Source: Aurantibacter crassamenti | Lineage (GTDB): Bacteria; Bacteroidota; Bacteroidia; Flavobacteriales; Flavobacteriaceae | Direction: 5' to 3' | Length of the DNA stretch: 64,000 nucleotides | Assembly: GCF_016811105.1 (NCBI RefSeq) | Contig: NZ_JAFBGM010000001.1 | Span: 2,819,714-2,883,713 of the forward strand | Shown: positions 11,501 to 20,343 of the stretch, one piece after another | Position numbering within the stretch: position 1 is the stretch's first letter | Layout: each line of letters opens with the position of its first letter | Notes under the pieces: generated by a model | The model's input: the letters and a program-made list of their open reading frames with translations, nothing else | What the model was told of the DNA's origin: nothing | Database searches by the model: none | Program-made: the position numbers and the translations under genes

Positions 11501-12496
11501 AAAGAATCTGGTAATTTGGGTACTGGAGTAGGATTGGTTTTAGCCCAAGATTTGGCTAAAATGATTGAGGGTAAAGTTGTTTTAGAAGAATCATCACAAA
11601 AAGGGTCTACGTTTTCTTTTATTTTTCCATTTGAAAAAACAATGGGAGAAATTGAAAATAGAGAGGAAAATCAAGACACTTTACATGGTATAGAAGAACC
11701 GCAAACATTGCCTAGTATCAAAGTATTGATAGTTGAAGATGATCAAGAATTATTAGCATTTAGCAAGAAAAAATTGGGTAATAAATACCAAGTGTTGACA
11801 GCTAGTGATGGCTTATCAGCTTTACAAGTGGTAAAAAAAGAGCAACCAGATATAGTGATAAGCGATGTGATAATGCCAAAGATGAATGGTTTGCAATTAT
11901 GTATGAACTTAAAGAAAAAAATAGACACTTGTCATATACCTGTTATACTTTTAACAGGGTTAAGTTCTAAAGAAAATGTCATTCAAGGATTGGAGAGTGG
12001 CGCTGATGATTACATAACCAAACCCTATGATTATGAATTGCTTTTTAGTAAAATGGAGGGTTTATTAAAGAATAGGTCCGTCTTAAAAAATAAGTTTCTT
12101 ATCCATGATTATAACCTCAATGAAATTGAGTTTAGCAACAAATTAGATGATAATTTCATGAATGATCTTACGCAATTGGTAGAAGAAAATATTAGTGATG
12201 AAAATTTTTCGATCAAAGATATGTGTGAGGCAATGGGAATGAGTAGAACTTCGTTTTATCATAAAATTAAAGGTTTGATTGATATTTCTCCCAATGAGTT
12301 TATAAGAACCATTCGCTTGAAAAAGGGAATGTCAATGTTGTTGACATTAAACTATAATGTAAGTGAAGTGGCTTATAATGTAGGCTTTTCTGATGCAAAA
12401 TATTTTGGCACTTTATTCAAAAAATATTACGGTAAAAGTCCATCAGTTTTACTTGCAGAAAAAAAAGAACAATCAGAACAAATTTCTGATGTATAG
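8552..12496 (+). CDS. Hybrid two-component system protein (SusR/HTCS type)
   Basis: This 1314-residue one-protein signalling system has a signal sequence (about 1-20) and a periplasmic sensor of repeated propeller blades (IWIATEEGVDRFDG, IWVATLSGLVYKYNP, LWFGTLNGTL, LWVGTRYKGLFLI and others). A Y_Y_Y domain (about 690-760) and a membrane span (about 770-795) follow. The kinase has phospho-acceptor His815 in AHEIKTPL, N box NLLSNAIKYTNEGG, and G boxes DSGIGIS and GTGVGLVLA. The receiver has EDD near its start, Asp1105 in SDVIMPKMNG and Lys1157. An AraC-type DNA-binding domain ends the protein. Such proteins sense oligosaccharides in the periplasm and activate adjacent susCD loci. The start follows from the signal peptide. 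The likely target is the set of genes downstream from 12841. Confidence 0.95.
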   Translation: MPKGCLILFVFFWSVFCFPQFSDFQKYGVRDGLNSNTVFSTIEDKDGFIWIATEEGVDRFDGINFKQYTLPNLFEYRKVNDVVHYINIGSNNQIWVATLSGLVYKYNPGIDEFELFHTLTDIVDVAVQTFYIDHKNDLWFGTLNGTLVLHPETKFTRRIDSIKEKNTAITQDNLKRYYLATDVGIQVLDSSKTVLYDLLDVTYSKNMGIKGSVISSLFFDEINNRLWLGSNKLGLCAFNLVNFDFIKPQGFPKLKGIYLRSIERFSQNEIILGIDGEGLIIWNIEDQKVTKKISDEIGDDSFLNTKSVQHVFRNKAGVFFISTWRGGLNVYSPEMAKFQSISHMPNNENSITNNVVFSSSNIGPGIIGFGTDKGINVYNSANKTWQHLDIYTNNEKHISNAKSISSDKQGNIWATSYTDSLVLFKRGQDGLYYSTKDFPEELSQHDYNKVHVGDDGQIWLSDDIQQQITRYSIKDDTIENYSLISGQVQTLLDFSAKKLAIGTSSGLKIFDKEKRIFEDVEIIESSKLKTAMISSLAIDANKQLWVGTRYKGLFLINFFKNTVTRITADDGLISNRIFSVAAHQEDVWVSTSKGISKIDNKMNISHFSESDGIISIDFNYNVALLNNNQLYFGTNDGVIMFNPEKVYSTTSQKNLVFSEFYLNHKRVLNGENSPLKSPLNETEEINLNNDQSSFSIGFSSIDFIHSDQGSFQWKLENFDEDWIDVKEVTRASYTNLNPGKYIFKLRLLGQQQELIANERQLIITINPPFWQTYWAYLLYFLLAVLIMLLFGYLNTLRVKSKNAKEKLHYLVNIAHEIKTPLMLIKAPLTDLLNNVKMDSAMLQGIQIALKNTEKVNLQMVQFLDFRHFRLRKKTVINTSIDLIRFLNDKIFAFKILADKKNINLTFNHEIDEFKIISDEKILDKIVGNLLSNAIKYTNEGGNVSIKLIVANQKCKISVVDSGIGISKSQSKKIFKLFYRTPAAKESGNLGTGVGLVLAQDLAKMIEGKVVLEESSQKGSTFSFIFPFEKTMGEIENREENQDTLHGIEEPQTLPSIKVLIVEDDQELLAFSKKKLGNKYQVLTASDGLSALQVVKKEQPDIVISDVIMPKMNGLQLCMNLKKKIDTCHIPVILLTGLSSKENVIQGLESGADDYITKPYDYELLFSKMEGLLKNRSVLKNKFLIHDYNLNEIEFSNKLDDNFMNDLTQLVEENISDENFSIKDMCEAMGMSRTSFYHKIKGLIDISPNEFIRTIRLKKGMSMLLTLNYNVSEVAYNVGFSDAKYFGTLFKKYYGKSPSVLLAEKKEQSEQISDV

Positions 12497-12796
12497 TCAA
12501 ACCCCTAGTTTCTAATTTTAAGCCTCAATTTTCACTCACTTCACAATACATACGCTATACTTTAAAAGTATTCAGTTATAAATTCCGTTTGATTTCTTCA
12601 TAAATGGTGTGTTCATTTTAATTCAAGTATTTCATCAAACTAATGGCATTGAATGTATTGGGAATATCTTTCAATCCAAATAAAATTAGACATTCCAGAA
12701 ACACCATGCTTTATAGGGGCTGGATATATTTTCTACCTGTAAAAACAGTAATTCTACCTGCATGCCTGATATAATTTTTAGAATTGTGTTGTCTAA

Positions 12797-12835
12797 AATT
12801 AATCAACCATAATTAATCAACCATAATTAATCAAC
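12797..12835 (+). promoter_or_regulatory. Triple 14-bp direct repeat before the TolB-like gene
   Basis: The core aattaatcaac occurs three times with a 14-bp period (starts 12797, 12811, 12825), ending 5 bases before the ATG at 12841. It lies in the 344-base gap after the hybrid regulator gene, where I see nothing else. It could be a binding site for the AraC domain or simply an expanded leader sequence. The position so close to the start codon favours a leader or mRNA role over a promoter operator. Confidence 0.4.
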
Positions 12836-12840
12836 ACTTA

Positions 12841-14361
12841 ATGAAACTTGTAAAAAGAATTTCAATTCTGATTTGCCTTTGTGTATGGCAAATATCAATC
12901 TCTCAAGAAAATGCAATAGGCGTTTTTCAATACAATAAAGATATTGGTGAACCAAAATTAGAGGGCTCAGCAACTTACGATGATGCCACACAAACATATA
13001 CGATAAAAGGAGCTGGATATAATATCTGGGGTCAACGTGATGAACATCGTTATTTATACAATAAAATAAAAGGTGATTTTATTGTAACTGCCAATTTTAA
13101 ATTTGAAGGTTATAATGAGGCACATCGAAAAATAGGTTGGATGACGCGTGCTTCAGAAGATGATAATTCTGTAATGGTAGGCGGTTTTATTCATGGTGAT
13201 GGGTTAACGGCAGGCCAATGGCGCGAAAGAAAAGGTGCTGATATGCGAAACCCCGAAGATGATGTTTGGGCACCTAAACGCTTTTATGAAATAATACAAT
13301 TAGAAAGACGAGGTAATACTTTTATTGTTAGAGCTGCACATGCTGGTGAACCTTTACAAGAAATTAGCTCTAAAGATTTACCCTTTATGCCAGAAGAGGC
13401 TTTTACGGGGATTGTTATTGGCTCTCATGAGGTAGATACTATTGAGACTGCCAAGGTTTGGAATGTTCGAATTGATCAGCCCGTTGCAGCATCATATAAT
13501 CCAAATGAAGAAGGGTGGATTGGCTGTCGTATGGAGACCATGAATGTTTTTGATGGCAAACGAAAAGTAATTTACGAAAAAGAGAGTCGTTTCGAAGCTC
13601 CGAACTGGATGCCAAACGGTAAGAATCTACTTTTTAATATGGAAGGGTCATTATATACAATTCCCACATCTGGCGGTGATATTTCAAAATTAAATACAGG
13701 TGCGGCCGACAAATTAAACAATGACCATTGCATTTCATTTGATGGTAAGTTGTTGGGCATTAGTCATAATGATGGTGAAGGCTCAAATGTTTTTGTTCTA
13801 CCATTAACTGGTGGCGAACCAAAGGCAGTAACAACAGAAGCACCATCATATCTACATGGCTGGTCTGCAAATAATAAAGATGTGGTTTATGTGGCAAAGC
13901 GTAATGGCGGTGATGTATATAATATCTATAAGAAAAGTATTAAAGGTGGTAAGGAAATTAAATTAACAGACAATAAAAAATTGGAGCATGTTGATGGCTG
14001 CGAATATTCTCCTGATGGAAAATACATTTATTACAACGGTTCTAAAAATGGTGGAACTATGCAATTGTGGAGAATGAAACCCGATGGAAGCAATAAAGAA
14101 CAGCTTACGTTTGACGAATATAATGATTGGTTTCCACACATATCTCCAGATGGAAAATGGATCGCATTTATATCATTTGCTCCGGATATTGAATTGAATT
14201 CGCACCCATCATATAAACAAGTAATGCTTCGATTAATGCCGGTTTCTGGTGGTGTACCAAAAGTAGTAGCACATCTCTATGGAGGGCAAGGAACAATTAA
14301 TGTGAATTCATGGTCGCCAGATAGTAAGCACATTGCATTTGTAAGTAATTCAAAAAAATAA
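12841..14361 (+). CDS. Exported TolB-like beta-propeller protein
   Basis: The 506-residue protein has a signal peptide (about 1-21, ending ISQ). Residues about 25-215 form a jelly-roll or concanavalin-like domain (WGQRDEHRYLYNKIKGDF, IGWMTRASEDDNSVMVGG). Residues about 225-506 form a PD40/TolB-type propeller with repeats such as APNWMPNGKNLLFN, CEYSPDGKYIYYNG, HISPDGKWIAFIS and SWSPDSKHIAFVS. Related proteins are labelled TolB family or Tol biopolymer transporter, which does not imply Tol-Pal function. It is the first gene after the hybrid regulator, so binding or processing of the locus substrate in the periplasm is likely. The oligogalacturonate lyase family also has a propeller fold, but I cannot show its active site here. 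Confidence 0.8.
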   Translation: MKLVKRISILICLCVWQISISQENAIGVFQYNKDIGEPKLEGSATYDDATQTYTIKGAGYNIWGQRDEHRYLYNKIKGDFIVTANFKFEGYNEAHRKIGWMTRASEDDNSVMVGGFIHGDGLTAGQWRERKGADMRNPEDDVWAPKRFYEIIQLERRGNTFIVRAAHAGEPLQEISSKDLPFMPEEAFTGIVIGSHEVDTIETAKVWNVRIDQPVAASYNPNEEGWIGCRMETMNVFDGKRKVIYEKESRFEAPNWMPNGKNLLFNMEGSLYTIPTSGGDISKLNTGAADKLNNDHCISFDGKLLGISHNDGEGSNVFVLPLTGGEPKAVTTEAPSYLHGWSANNKDVVYVAKRNGGDVYNIYKKSIKGGKEIKLTDNKKLEHVDGCEYSPDGKYIYYNGSKNGGTMQLWRMKPDGSNKEQLTFDEYNDWFPHISPDGKWIAFISFAPDIELNSHPSYKQVMLRLMPVSGGVPKVVAHLYGGQGTINVNSWSPDSKHIAFVSNSKK

Positions 14362-14442
14362 TTTTTAAAAAGTTGACAAAATACAATAGAAAGTAGAACA
14401 GTCAACAAAATGAAAAAAGTGAGTTTGTTAAGTTAGTTTGAA

Positions 14443-14474
14443 AATACACGGGGGAGTGTTTTGCCCCGTGTATT
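14443..14474 (+). terminator. Strong intergenic hairpin, possible attenuator or processing site
   Basis: An 11-bp perfect stem (AATACACGGGG at 14443-14453 pairing with 14464-14474) has a 10-base loop and lies between the propeller gene and the ThuA gene. It is followed by attactatt rather than a run of T, so full termination is uncertain. It probably sets relative mRNA levels within the operon. Confidence 0.5.
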
Positions 14475-14502
14475 ACTATTAAAATTGCTTAAAAATTTAA
14501 AA

Positions 14503-15318
14503 ATGAGAATGAAAAAAAACCAATTTAGAAATATTGTTTTTACCCTAATTGGTATGCTTATATCACAAAGCATAATAGCTCAAAGTCAATTTAAAGTATT
14601 ATTGATAACAGAAACTGCTGGTTGGCATCATGCATCTATTGATCATGGTATTGTGGCTATAAATGAGTTAGCGGCCACGCATAATTTTGAGGTAGTAAGA
14701 CAACAAGATGCACAAAGTATTACTGAAGAGTCTTTGCAAAATTATGATGCAGTTATTTTCTTAAATACTTCAGCAGATATTTTTGATAACGAAGAACAAT
14801 TGGCTTTTGAAAAATACATTCAATCAGGAAACGGATATGTTGGCATTCATGCGGCTTCAGATACCGAATATGACTGGCCATGGTATACCAAGCTAGTCGG
14901 AAGAATGTTTCACATTCACCCATTACAACAAACGGCAAAACTTAAAATAATTGATCATAATTTCCCAGGATTGGAACACTTTCCTGATACACTTTTGTTT
15001 ACTGACGAATGGTATGAGTTTAGTGAAGACAAGGTTAGTGGTCTTCATAATCTCATATTAATTGATGAAAATTCATACGATGCAAAAGTCACTTGGAAAA
15101 ATAGAGATTTAGATAAAAACGGAAATCGCACCATAGATAGAGTAGGTGAGGGTATGGCTGTTCATCCTATTTCATGGTATCATGAATTTGATGGAGGTCG
15201 CTCATTTTATACTGCACTGGGGCATATTAATAATGTATATAAAAATAATTGGTTTCGCGAACATTTGTACGGTGGAATCTATTACGCAGCAACAGGAAAA
15301 GGAATTGAAACTCAATAA
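14503..15318 (+). CDS. ThuA-domain exported protein
   Basis: The 271-residue protein has a signal peptide (IVFTLIGMLISQSIIAQ) and a ThuA-like class-I glutamine-amidotransferase-fold domain (VLLITETAGWHHASIDHG, DAVIFLNTSADIF, GYVGIHAASDTEYDWPWY). ThuA proteins are linked to sugar utilisation but their reaction is not firmly established. I chose the ATG at 14503 because the frame upstream, to a TTG at 14461, reads through one arm of the hairpin at 14443-14474. A second ATG at 14509 is equally possible. It lies 23 bases before the susC-like gene, so it is probably in the same operon. Confidence 0.85.
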   Translation: MRMKKNQFRNIVFTLIGMLISQSIIAQSQFKVLLITETAGWHHASIDHGIVAINELAATHNFEVVRQQDAQSITEESLQNYDAVIFLNTSADIFDNEEQLAFEKYIQSGNGYVGIHAASDTEYDWPWYTKLVGRMFHIHPLQQTAKLKIIDHNFPGLEHFPDTLLFTDEWYEFSEDKVSGLHNLILIDENSYDAKVTWKNRDLDKNGNRTIDRVGEGMAVHPISWYHEFDGGRSFYTALGHINNVYKNNWFREHLYGGIYYAATGKGIETQ

Positions 15319-15341
15319 TTAACATTAACTAAACAACTATT

Positions 15342-18300
15342 ATGAACCAAAAAAATGATTTCACATTGGTTAAATCCAAAAGAAAGTTCGCTTTCTTTAA
15401 GTTAGGGTTTTTATCAATGATGGTTTGCTTTGTGACCCAAGGGGTCTTGGCAAATAACACTATCTATACTTCTATAGAAGTTAACGCAAATATATTTCAG
15501 ACAACAATCTCTGGTACGGTAACCGATGATTCAGGTTCACCATTACCCGGTGCATCTGTTGTTGAAAAGGGAACAACTAATGGTACCCAAACAGATTTTG
15601 ATGGTAACTATACCATTGAAGTTGACACAGATGTTACTTTAGTTATAAGTTACATTGGTTTTGCAACCCAAGAAGTTGCAGTAAATGGTAATTCAGAAGT
15701 AAATGTGACACTTCAGGAGGATGCCGCAGCATTAGATGAAGTTATTGTTACAGGGTATGGAACACAAACTAGAGGCGATATCACTGGCTCAGTGGCTACA
15801 GTAGATGTTTCAGAAGCAACCAAAGCACCAATAGTAAACGCTGCAGAAGCTTTACAAGGTCGGGTGTCAGGTGTATCTGTAGTAAGTAATGGAGATGTAG
15901 GTTCTGCACCGAAGATTACTATTAGAGGTTTTGGATCAAGTAATAACACTGATCCATTGTATATAATAGATGGTGTTCAAACCGAAAACGCAGATTTTTT
16001 AAACGGTATTAGTCCAAATGATATTGACCAAATAAATGTTTTAAAAGATGGTGCAGCAGCAATCTATGGTGCAAGAGCTTCTAATGGTGTAGTTATTATT
16101 ACTACTAAAAGTGGTAGCTACAATATGTCAAAGCCAGTAATTTCAGTAGATACATATACTGGGTTTTCACAAGCGGTAAATGTACCGAAATTGTTAAATG
16201 CACAACAACATGGAGATATGCTTTATCAAAGTTTTACAAACGATGGTGTTGCATTTAATCATGTACAATATGGAAGTGGGTCTTCTGCTGTAGTTCCTGC
16301 TACCCTTCAAAATTATACTAGAGTAGAATCTTATGATCCTATTGTTCGTGCTGCAAGAACTGCAACGGTTAAACCAGGAGGAACAGATTGGTTAGATGCA
16401 ATTCTAAGAACTGCATCAACACAAAGCGCTTCAATCTCACTTCAAAATGGATCTGATACGGGTAGATACTATCTTTCCGCTTCCTATTTAGACAGAGAAG
16501 GTGTACAATTACATACTGGTTTTAAACAAGCAGTTACAAGATTAAATTCTGAATTCAGATTGTCAGATAAGATTACTATAGGAGAACATTTAAGTGTCAC
16601 GTATTCAAATGGTAATACACCAAATTTTTTGGTAGATGCACAACGAATGAATCCGCTTATTCCAGTATATGATGATGAAGGTGATTTTGCGGGTTCACTT
16701 ACATCTGCAAACACAGGAAACGTAAATAGTCCTGCTGCGCAGTTGTTTAGATCACGTAACGATTACAATAAAAATCTAAATATTATCGGAGATGTGTATG
16801 CGTCTGCAGAACTTTTAGATGGGTTGACAATAAAAACCAATCTTAGTGCTACTGCAAATGTTTATAATCAAAGAATTTTTCAGTCTTTAGATCCAGAACA
16901 CGGAGAACCACAAGCAACTAATAAGTTAACAGAGTTAGACGAAATAAGATATGCTTGGACTTGGACAAACACTTTGAATTATATTAAATCATTTGATAAA
17001 CATAGTTTAAATGCCTTAGTTGGGATAGAAGCAGTAAAAAATACAGGTAGAGGTAAACAAGTTAATGTTAATGGCTACTTATTTGAAACACCTGATTATT
17101 ACCTATTAAACAATGGTAGTGGAACACCTAGTTTTAATGATGCATTTGATACTTCAAGCTCATTATACTCTATTTTCGGAACAGCAGCTTATAACTATGA
17201 TGGTAAATACTTTTTGACCGCAACTGTGAGAAATGACAAATCTTCTAGATTTTTAGGAGATAATCAAAGTCAAACTTTTCCATCGGTTAGTGCAGGATGG
17301 CTAGCAAGTAATGAAGACTTTTTTCCTCAAGATGGAATTATTTCTCGCTTAAAATTGAAAGGTTCGTATGGTGAATTAGGTAACCAAACATTACCAGCTG
17401 ATAATCCAACCATAAATATTTCTGTATTAAGTGAATCTCAATCGAATTACGCTATTAATGGTAGTTCAATTGCTACAGGTGCTTTTTTACAAGATATTGG
17501 AAACCCAAATTTAAAATGGGAAACAAGTGTCGCCACAAATGCTGGAATTGAATTAGGACTTTTTAATAATAATTTAAATTTAGAATTCGAATATTTTAAT
17601 ATTGAAACCAAAGATTTGGTGAATAGAGATTTAAGTTTAATTAGTAGTACTGCTATTGATGCCAATGCTCCATTAGTAAACTTAGGAACTGTAGTTAATA
17701 AAGGTTTTGATTTCTCTTTAAGTTTTGACAATGAAACGGAGTCAGGTTTCTCATATGGAATTTCAGCTAATATTTCAAAATACAAGAACGAAGTAATAGA
17801 ATTGATTTCAGATTTTCAATTGGGTGATTCTTTTACTACCTCAGGCATTGTAACAAGAACTGAAGTTGGTAGACCAATTTCTTCATTCTATGGACTTAAT
17901 CAAACAGGTTATGATAATACTGGTAGATTTACCTTTGCTGATATTGATAATAGCGGAGATATAACAGATGCTGATAGAACTTTCATTGGTAGCCCTCATC
18001 CAGATTTCACCTACGGTATTAATTTATCTACGGGGTACAAAGGATTTGATATATCAGCTTTCTTACAAGGATCACAAGGGAATGACATTTATAATCAAAA
18101 CAAAATATTTACTGATTTTCCATCATTTGTAAATGGAAACAGAAGTGTTAGAGTTTTAGATTCTTGGACACCTACAAATACGAATCCATCTTTACCAGCA
18201 TTAAGTGCTACAATTCAAGGTAACGAAGCAAATTCGAACTCATTTTTTGTAGAAGATGGTTCGTACATGAGATTGAAAAACTTACAAATTGGTTATACCA

Positions 18301-18497
18301 TTCCTAACGATGTTTTAGGCAAATATGGAATAGATTCTTTTAGAATTTACGTTCAGGGTTCTAATCTATTTACTTTAACCGGATATGATGGATGGGATCC
18401 AGAAATAATTTCATTCGATAACCTAACATTGGGTGTGGATAATGGAATTTCTCCACAACCAAGAATTATGACATTAGGACTTAACATAAAATTATAA
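15342..18497 (+). CDS. SusC/RagA-family TonB-linked outer membrane protein
   Basis: The 1051-residue protein has an N-terminal signal (FKLGFLSMMVCFVTQGVLA), a carboxypeptidase-D-like regulatory domain (GTVTDDSGSPLPGASVVEKG, about 55-140), a plug domain (VIVTGYGTQTRGDITGSV; GRVSGVSVVSNGD; ILKDGAAAIYGARASNGVVI reads as VLKDGAAAIYGARASNGVV here) and a 22-strand-type barrel ending RIMTLGLNIKL. It has no STN domain, so it is probably not the signalling type. With the SusD partner 3 bases downstream it forms an outer membrane uptake complex for an oligosaccharide or similar polymer fragment, driven by TonB. Expression is probably controlled by the hybrid regulator at 8552. Confidence 0.95.
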   Translation: MNQKNDFTLVKSKRKFAFFKLGFLSMMVCFVTQGVLANNTIYTSIEVNANIFQTTISGTVTDDSGSPLPGASVVEKGTTNGTQTDFDGNYTIEVDTDVTLVISYIGFATQEVAVNGNSEVNVTLQEDAAALDEVIVTGYGTQTRGDITGSVATVDVSEATKAPIVNAAEALQGRVSGVSVVSNGDVGSAPKITIRGFGSSNNTDPLYIIDGVQTENADFLNGISPNDIDQINVLKDGAAAIYGARASNGVVIITTKSGSYNMSKPVISVDTYTGFSQAVNVPKLLNAQQHGDMLYQSFTNDGVAFNHVQYGSGSSAVVPATLQNYTRVESYDPIVRAARTATVKPGGTDWLDAILRTASTQSASISLQNGSDTGRYYLSASYLDREGVQLHTGFKQAVTRLNSEFRLSDKITIGEHLSVTYSNGNTPNFLVDAQRMNPLIPVYDDEGDFAGSLTSANTGNVNSPAAQLFRSRNDYNKNLNIIGDVYASAELLDGLTIKTNLSATANVYNQRIFQSLDPEHGEPQATNKLTELDEIRYAWTWTNTLNYIKSFDKHSLNALVGIEAVKNTGRGKQVNVNGYLFETPDYYLLNNGSGTPSFNDAFDTSSSLYSIFGTAAYNYDGKYFLTATVRNDKSSRFLGDNQSQTFPSVSAGWLASNEDFFPQDGIISRLKLKGSYGELGNQTLPADNPTINISVLSESQSNYAINGSSIATGAFLQDIGNPNLKWETSVATNAGIELGLFNNNLNLEFEYFNIETKDLVNRDLSLISSTAIDANAPLVNLGTVVNKGFDFSLSFDNETESGFSYGISANISKYKNEVIELISDFQLGDSFTTSGIVTRTEVGRPISSFYGLNQTGYDNTGRFTFADIDNSGDITDADRTFIGSPHPDFTYGINLSTGYKGFDISAFLQGSQGNDIYNQNKIFTDFPSFVNGNRSVRVLDSWTPTNTNPSLPALSATIQGNEANSNSFFVEDGSYMRLKNLQIGYTIPNDVLGKYGIDSFRIYVQGSNLFTLTGYDGWDPEIISFDNLTLGVDNGISPQPRIMTLGLNIKL

Positions 18498-18500
18498 AAA

Positions 18501-20192
18501 ATGAAAAAGAAAATAATTTATTATGCATGCCTTTTCATGGGTGTTTTGGCTTGCAACGATAGTTTTACAGAATTGCCCGCAGTTGGAGCCTTAAGTGAAG
18601 AGGCTTTAGCTAATGCCGAAGGAGTGGATTTATTGCTAATTGGTGCCTATTCTACTTTGGATGGCGAAAGTAATACTAGAACTGGAAATCAATTTGGTGT
18701 AGTAGGGGACAACTGGTGGATGGATGTTATTGCTGATGAAGCACATAAAGGAAGTACAGATAGTGATCAGCCTGATCTTTTCGCACTTGAAGTTTTTAAT
18801 TGGAATACGAGTAATTCATTCTTCTTAGGAAAGTGGGAAGCTCTTTTTGCTGGTATTAACCGCGCAAACGCCGTTATTTCATTAATCTCGACTATAGAAG
18901 ATGTTGATTTAACCAATCAACTTGCTGAAGCTAGATTCTTGAGAGGCCATTTTAATTTTGAACTACAAGTATCATTCGGTAATGTTCCTTACATATCCGA
19001 AGAGAATTATGCAGCAACTGAATTTAATCAACCAAATCCAGGTCCAATTTGGGAACAAATTGAAGCAGATTTCCAGTTTGCTATCGATAATCTTCCGGCA
19101 TCACAGGCTGATGTAGGTAGACCAAGTTCATGGGCAGCTAAATCGTATATGGGAAAAACACTATTACAGCAGAAAAAATGGGATTCAGCCTTAACTATAT
19201 TAAATGATGTTATTCTGAATGGCCCATATGATTTAAATGCTGAATATGTCGATAACTGGGCACTTGCGGGTGAAAACAGTATAGAATCAATTTTTGCAAT
19301 TCAATTTACTGCCGATAGTGGGCAATCGTTTAATGGTAATAGATCAGGATCGATAACACAGCCAGCAGATGGTGCTTTGGGTACCTGTTGTGGTTTTTAT
19401 CAGCCATCTCAAGATATGGTAAACGCTTTTGAAACTGATGCTAGTGGATTACCACTGTTAGATACATATAGTGACGTTGATATAGCAAATGATGCTGGTT
19501 TAAATGATGAAGATCCCTTTACACCTTTTGCAGGAACTTTAGATCCAAGATTAGATTATTCTGTAGGTAGAAGAGGTATTGAATTTAATGGTTTTGGTGC
19601 CATGCCAGGAAGTTCATGGGTTCGAGCTACTTTTGCTGATATCTCTGGACCATATTTACCAAAAAAGAATGTGTACAGAGAGGGTGAAGATGCAAATAGA
19701 GGTACCACAGGTGCTTGGGGTCAACAATCATCTGGTATAAACTATGATATAATTCGTTTTGCTGATGTATTATTAATGGCAGCAGAGGCTGCAGCACAAA
19801 CTAATGACTTAGAGACTGCAGTAACATATGTTGATCGTGTTAGACTTAGAGCTAAGAACATGACTTATATAAAGGCTGAAGATGGTACAACAGATGCTGC
19901 TAACTATTTAATTGAACCATATGTGTCTTTTGCTGATCAAGCTTTTGCTATCAAAGCCGTAAGACATGAGCGTAGAATGGAATTAAGCATGGAAGGTAAA
20001 CGACTTTTTGATCTTAGAAGATATGGAAATTCGATTGAAGTTATCAATGAATATATAGCGAATGAAGCTCGTACTATACCGAACTTTGGCCAAAAGGCGG
20101 CAGCTGCTAAAGATGCTTTTGTGCTCTTTCCTATTCCTATAAATGCCATTGATTTAAGTGGCAATGTTTTAAAACAGAATACTGGATACTAA
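18501..20192 (+). CDS. SusD/RagB-family substrate-binding lipoprotein
   Basis: The 563-residue protein has a lipoprotein signal (FMGVLACNDS, Cys18). SusD-type features include the TPR-like helices (AEARFLRGHFNFELQ, KSYMGKTLLQQKKWDSAL) and the C-terminal block RHERRMELSMEGKRLFDLRR and FPIPINAIDLSGN. It acts at the cell surface as the lid of the SusC pore. The gene starts 3 bases after susC and is followed by a terminator at 20208, which closes this transcription unit. Confidence 0.95.
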   Translation: MKKKIIYYACLFMGVLACNDSFTELPAVGALSEEALANAEGVDLLLIGAYSTLDGESNTRTGNQFGVVGDNWWMDVIADEAHKGSTDSDQPDLFALEVFNWNTSNSFFLGKWEALFAGINRANAVISLISTIEDVDLTNQLAEARFLRGHFNFELQVSFGNVPYISEENYAATEFNQPNPGPIWEQIEADFQFAIDNLPASQADVGRPSSWAAKSYMGKTLLQQKKWDSALTILNDVILNGPYDLNAEYVDNWALAGENSIESIFAIQFTADSGQSFNGNRSGSITQPADGALGTCCGFYQPSQDMVNAFETDASGLPLLDTYSDVDIANDAGLNDEDPFTPFAGTLDPRLDYSVGRRGIEFNGFGAMPGSSWVRATFADISGPYLPKKNVYREGEDANRGTTGAWGQQSSGINYDIIRFADVLLMAAEAAAQTNDLETAVTYVDRVRLRAKNMTYIKAEDGTTDAANYLIEPYVSFADQAFAIKAVRHERRMELSMEGKRLFDLRRYGNSIEVINEYIANEARTIPNFGQKAAAAKDAFVLFPIPINAIDLSGNVLKQNTGY

Positions 20193-20207
20193 CCTTTTTA
20201 TAAATAT

Positions 20208-20235
20208 AAAAAGCCGCATGTATTGCGGCTTTTTT
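20208..20235 (+). terminator. Rho-independent terminator after susD-like gene
   Basis: The stem AAAAAGCCGCA (20208-20218) pairs with 20224-20234 around a 5-base loop and ends in a T run. It lies 16 bases after the SusD stop codon. Confidence 0.9.
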
Positions 20236-20266
20236 AGTATTTAAGAAATAACTAATCATAAAATAG

Positions 20267-20294
20267 ACTATTGTAATTAATAAATTACAATAGT
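20267..20294. promoter_or_regulatory. Perfect 12-4-12 inverted repeat upstream of the enolase-superfamily gene
   Basis: ACTATTGTAATT (20267-20278) is exactly inverted at 20283-20294 around AATA. It lies 49 bases before the start codon at 20344 and after the terminator of the preceding unit. It has no T run, so it looks like an operator for a dimeric regulator rather than a terminator. The regulator is unknown. Confidence 0.55.
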
Positions 20295-20343
20295 GCTAAG
20301 TATTCTTGTTACACAATTTAAATAATGAACATACCAAAACCAA

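Noticed and set aside
14461-14502. TTG start for the ThuA gene
   Set aside because: It would translate the hairpin arm and give a poor signal peptide; the ATG at 14503 is better.
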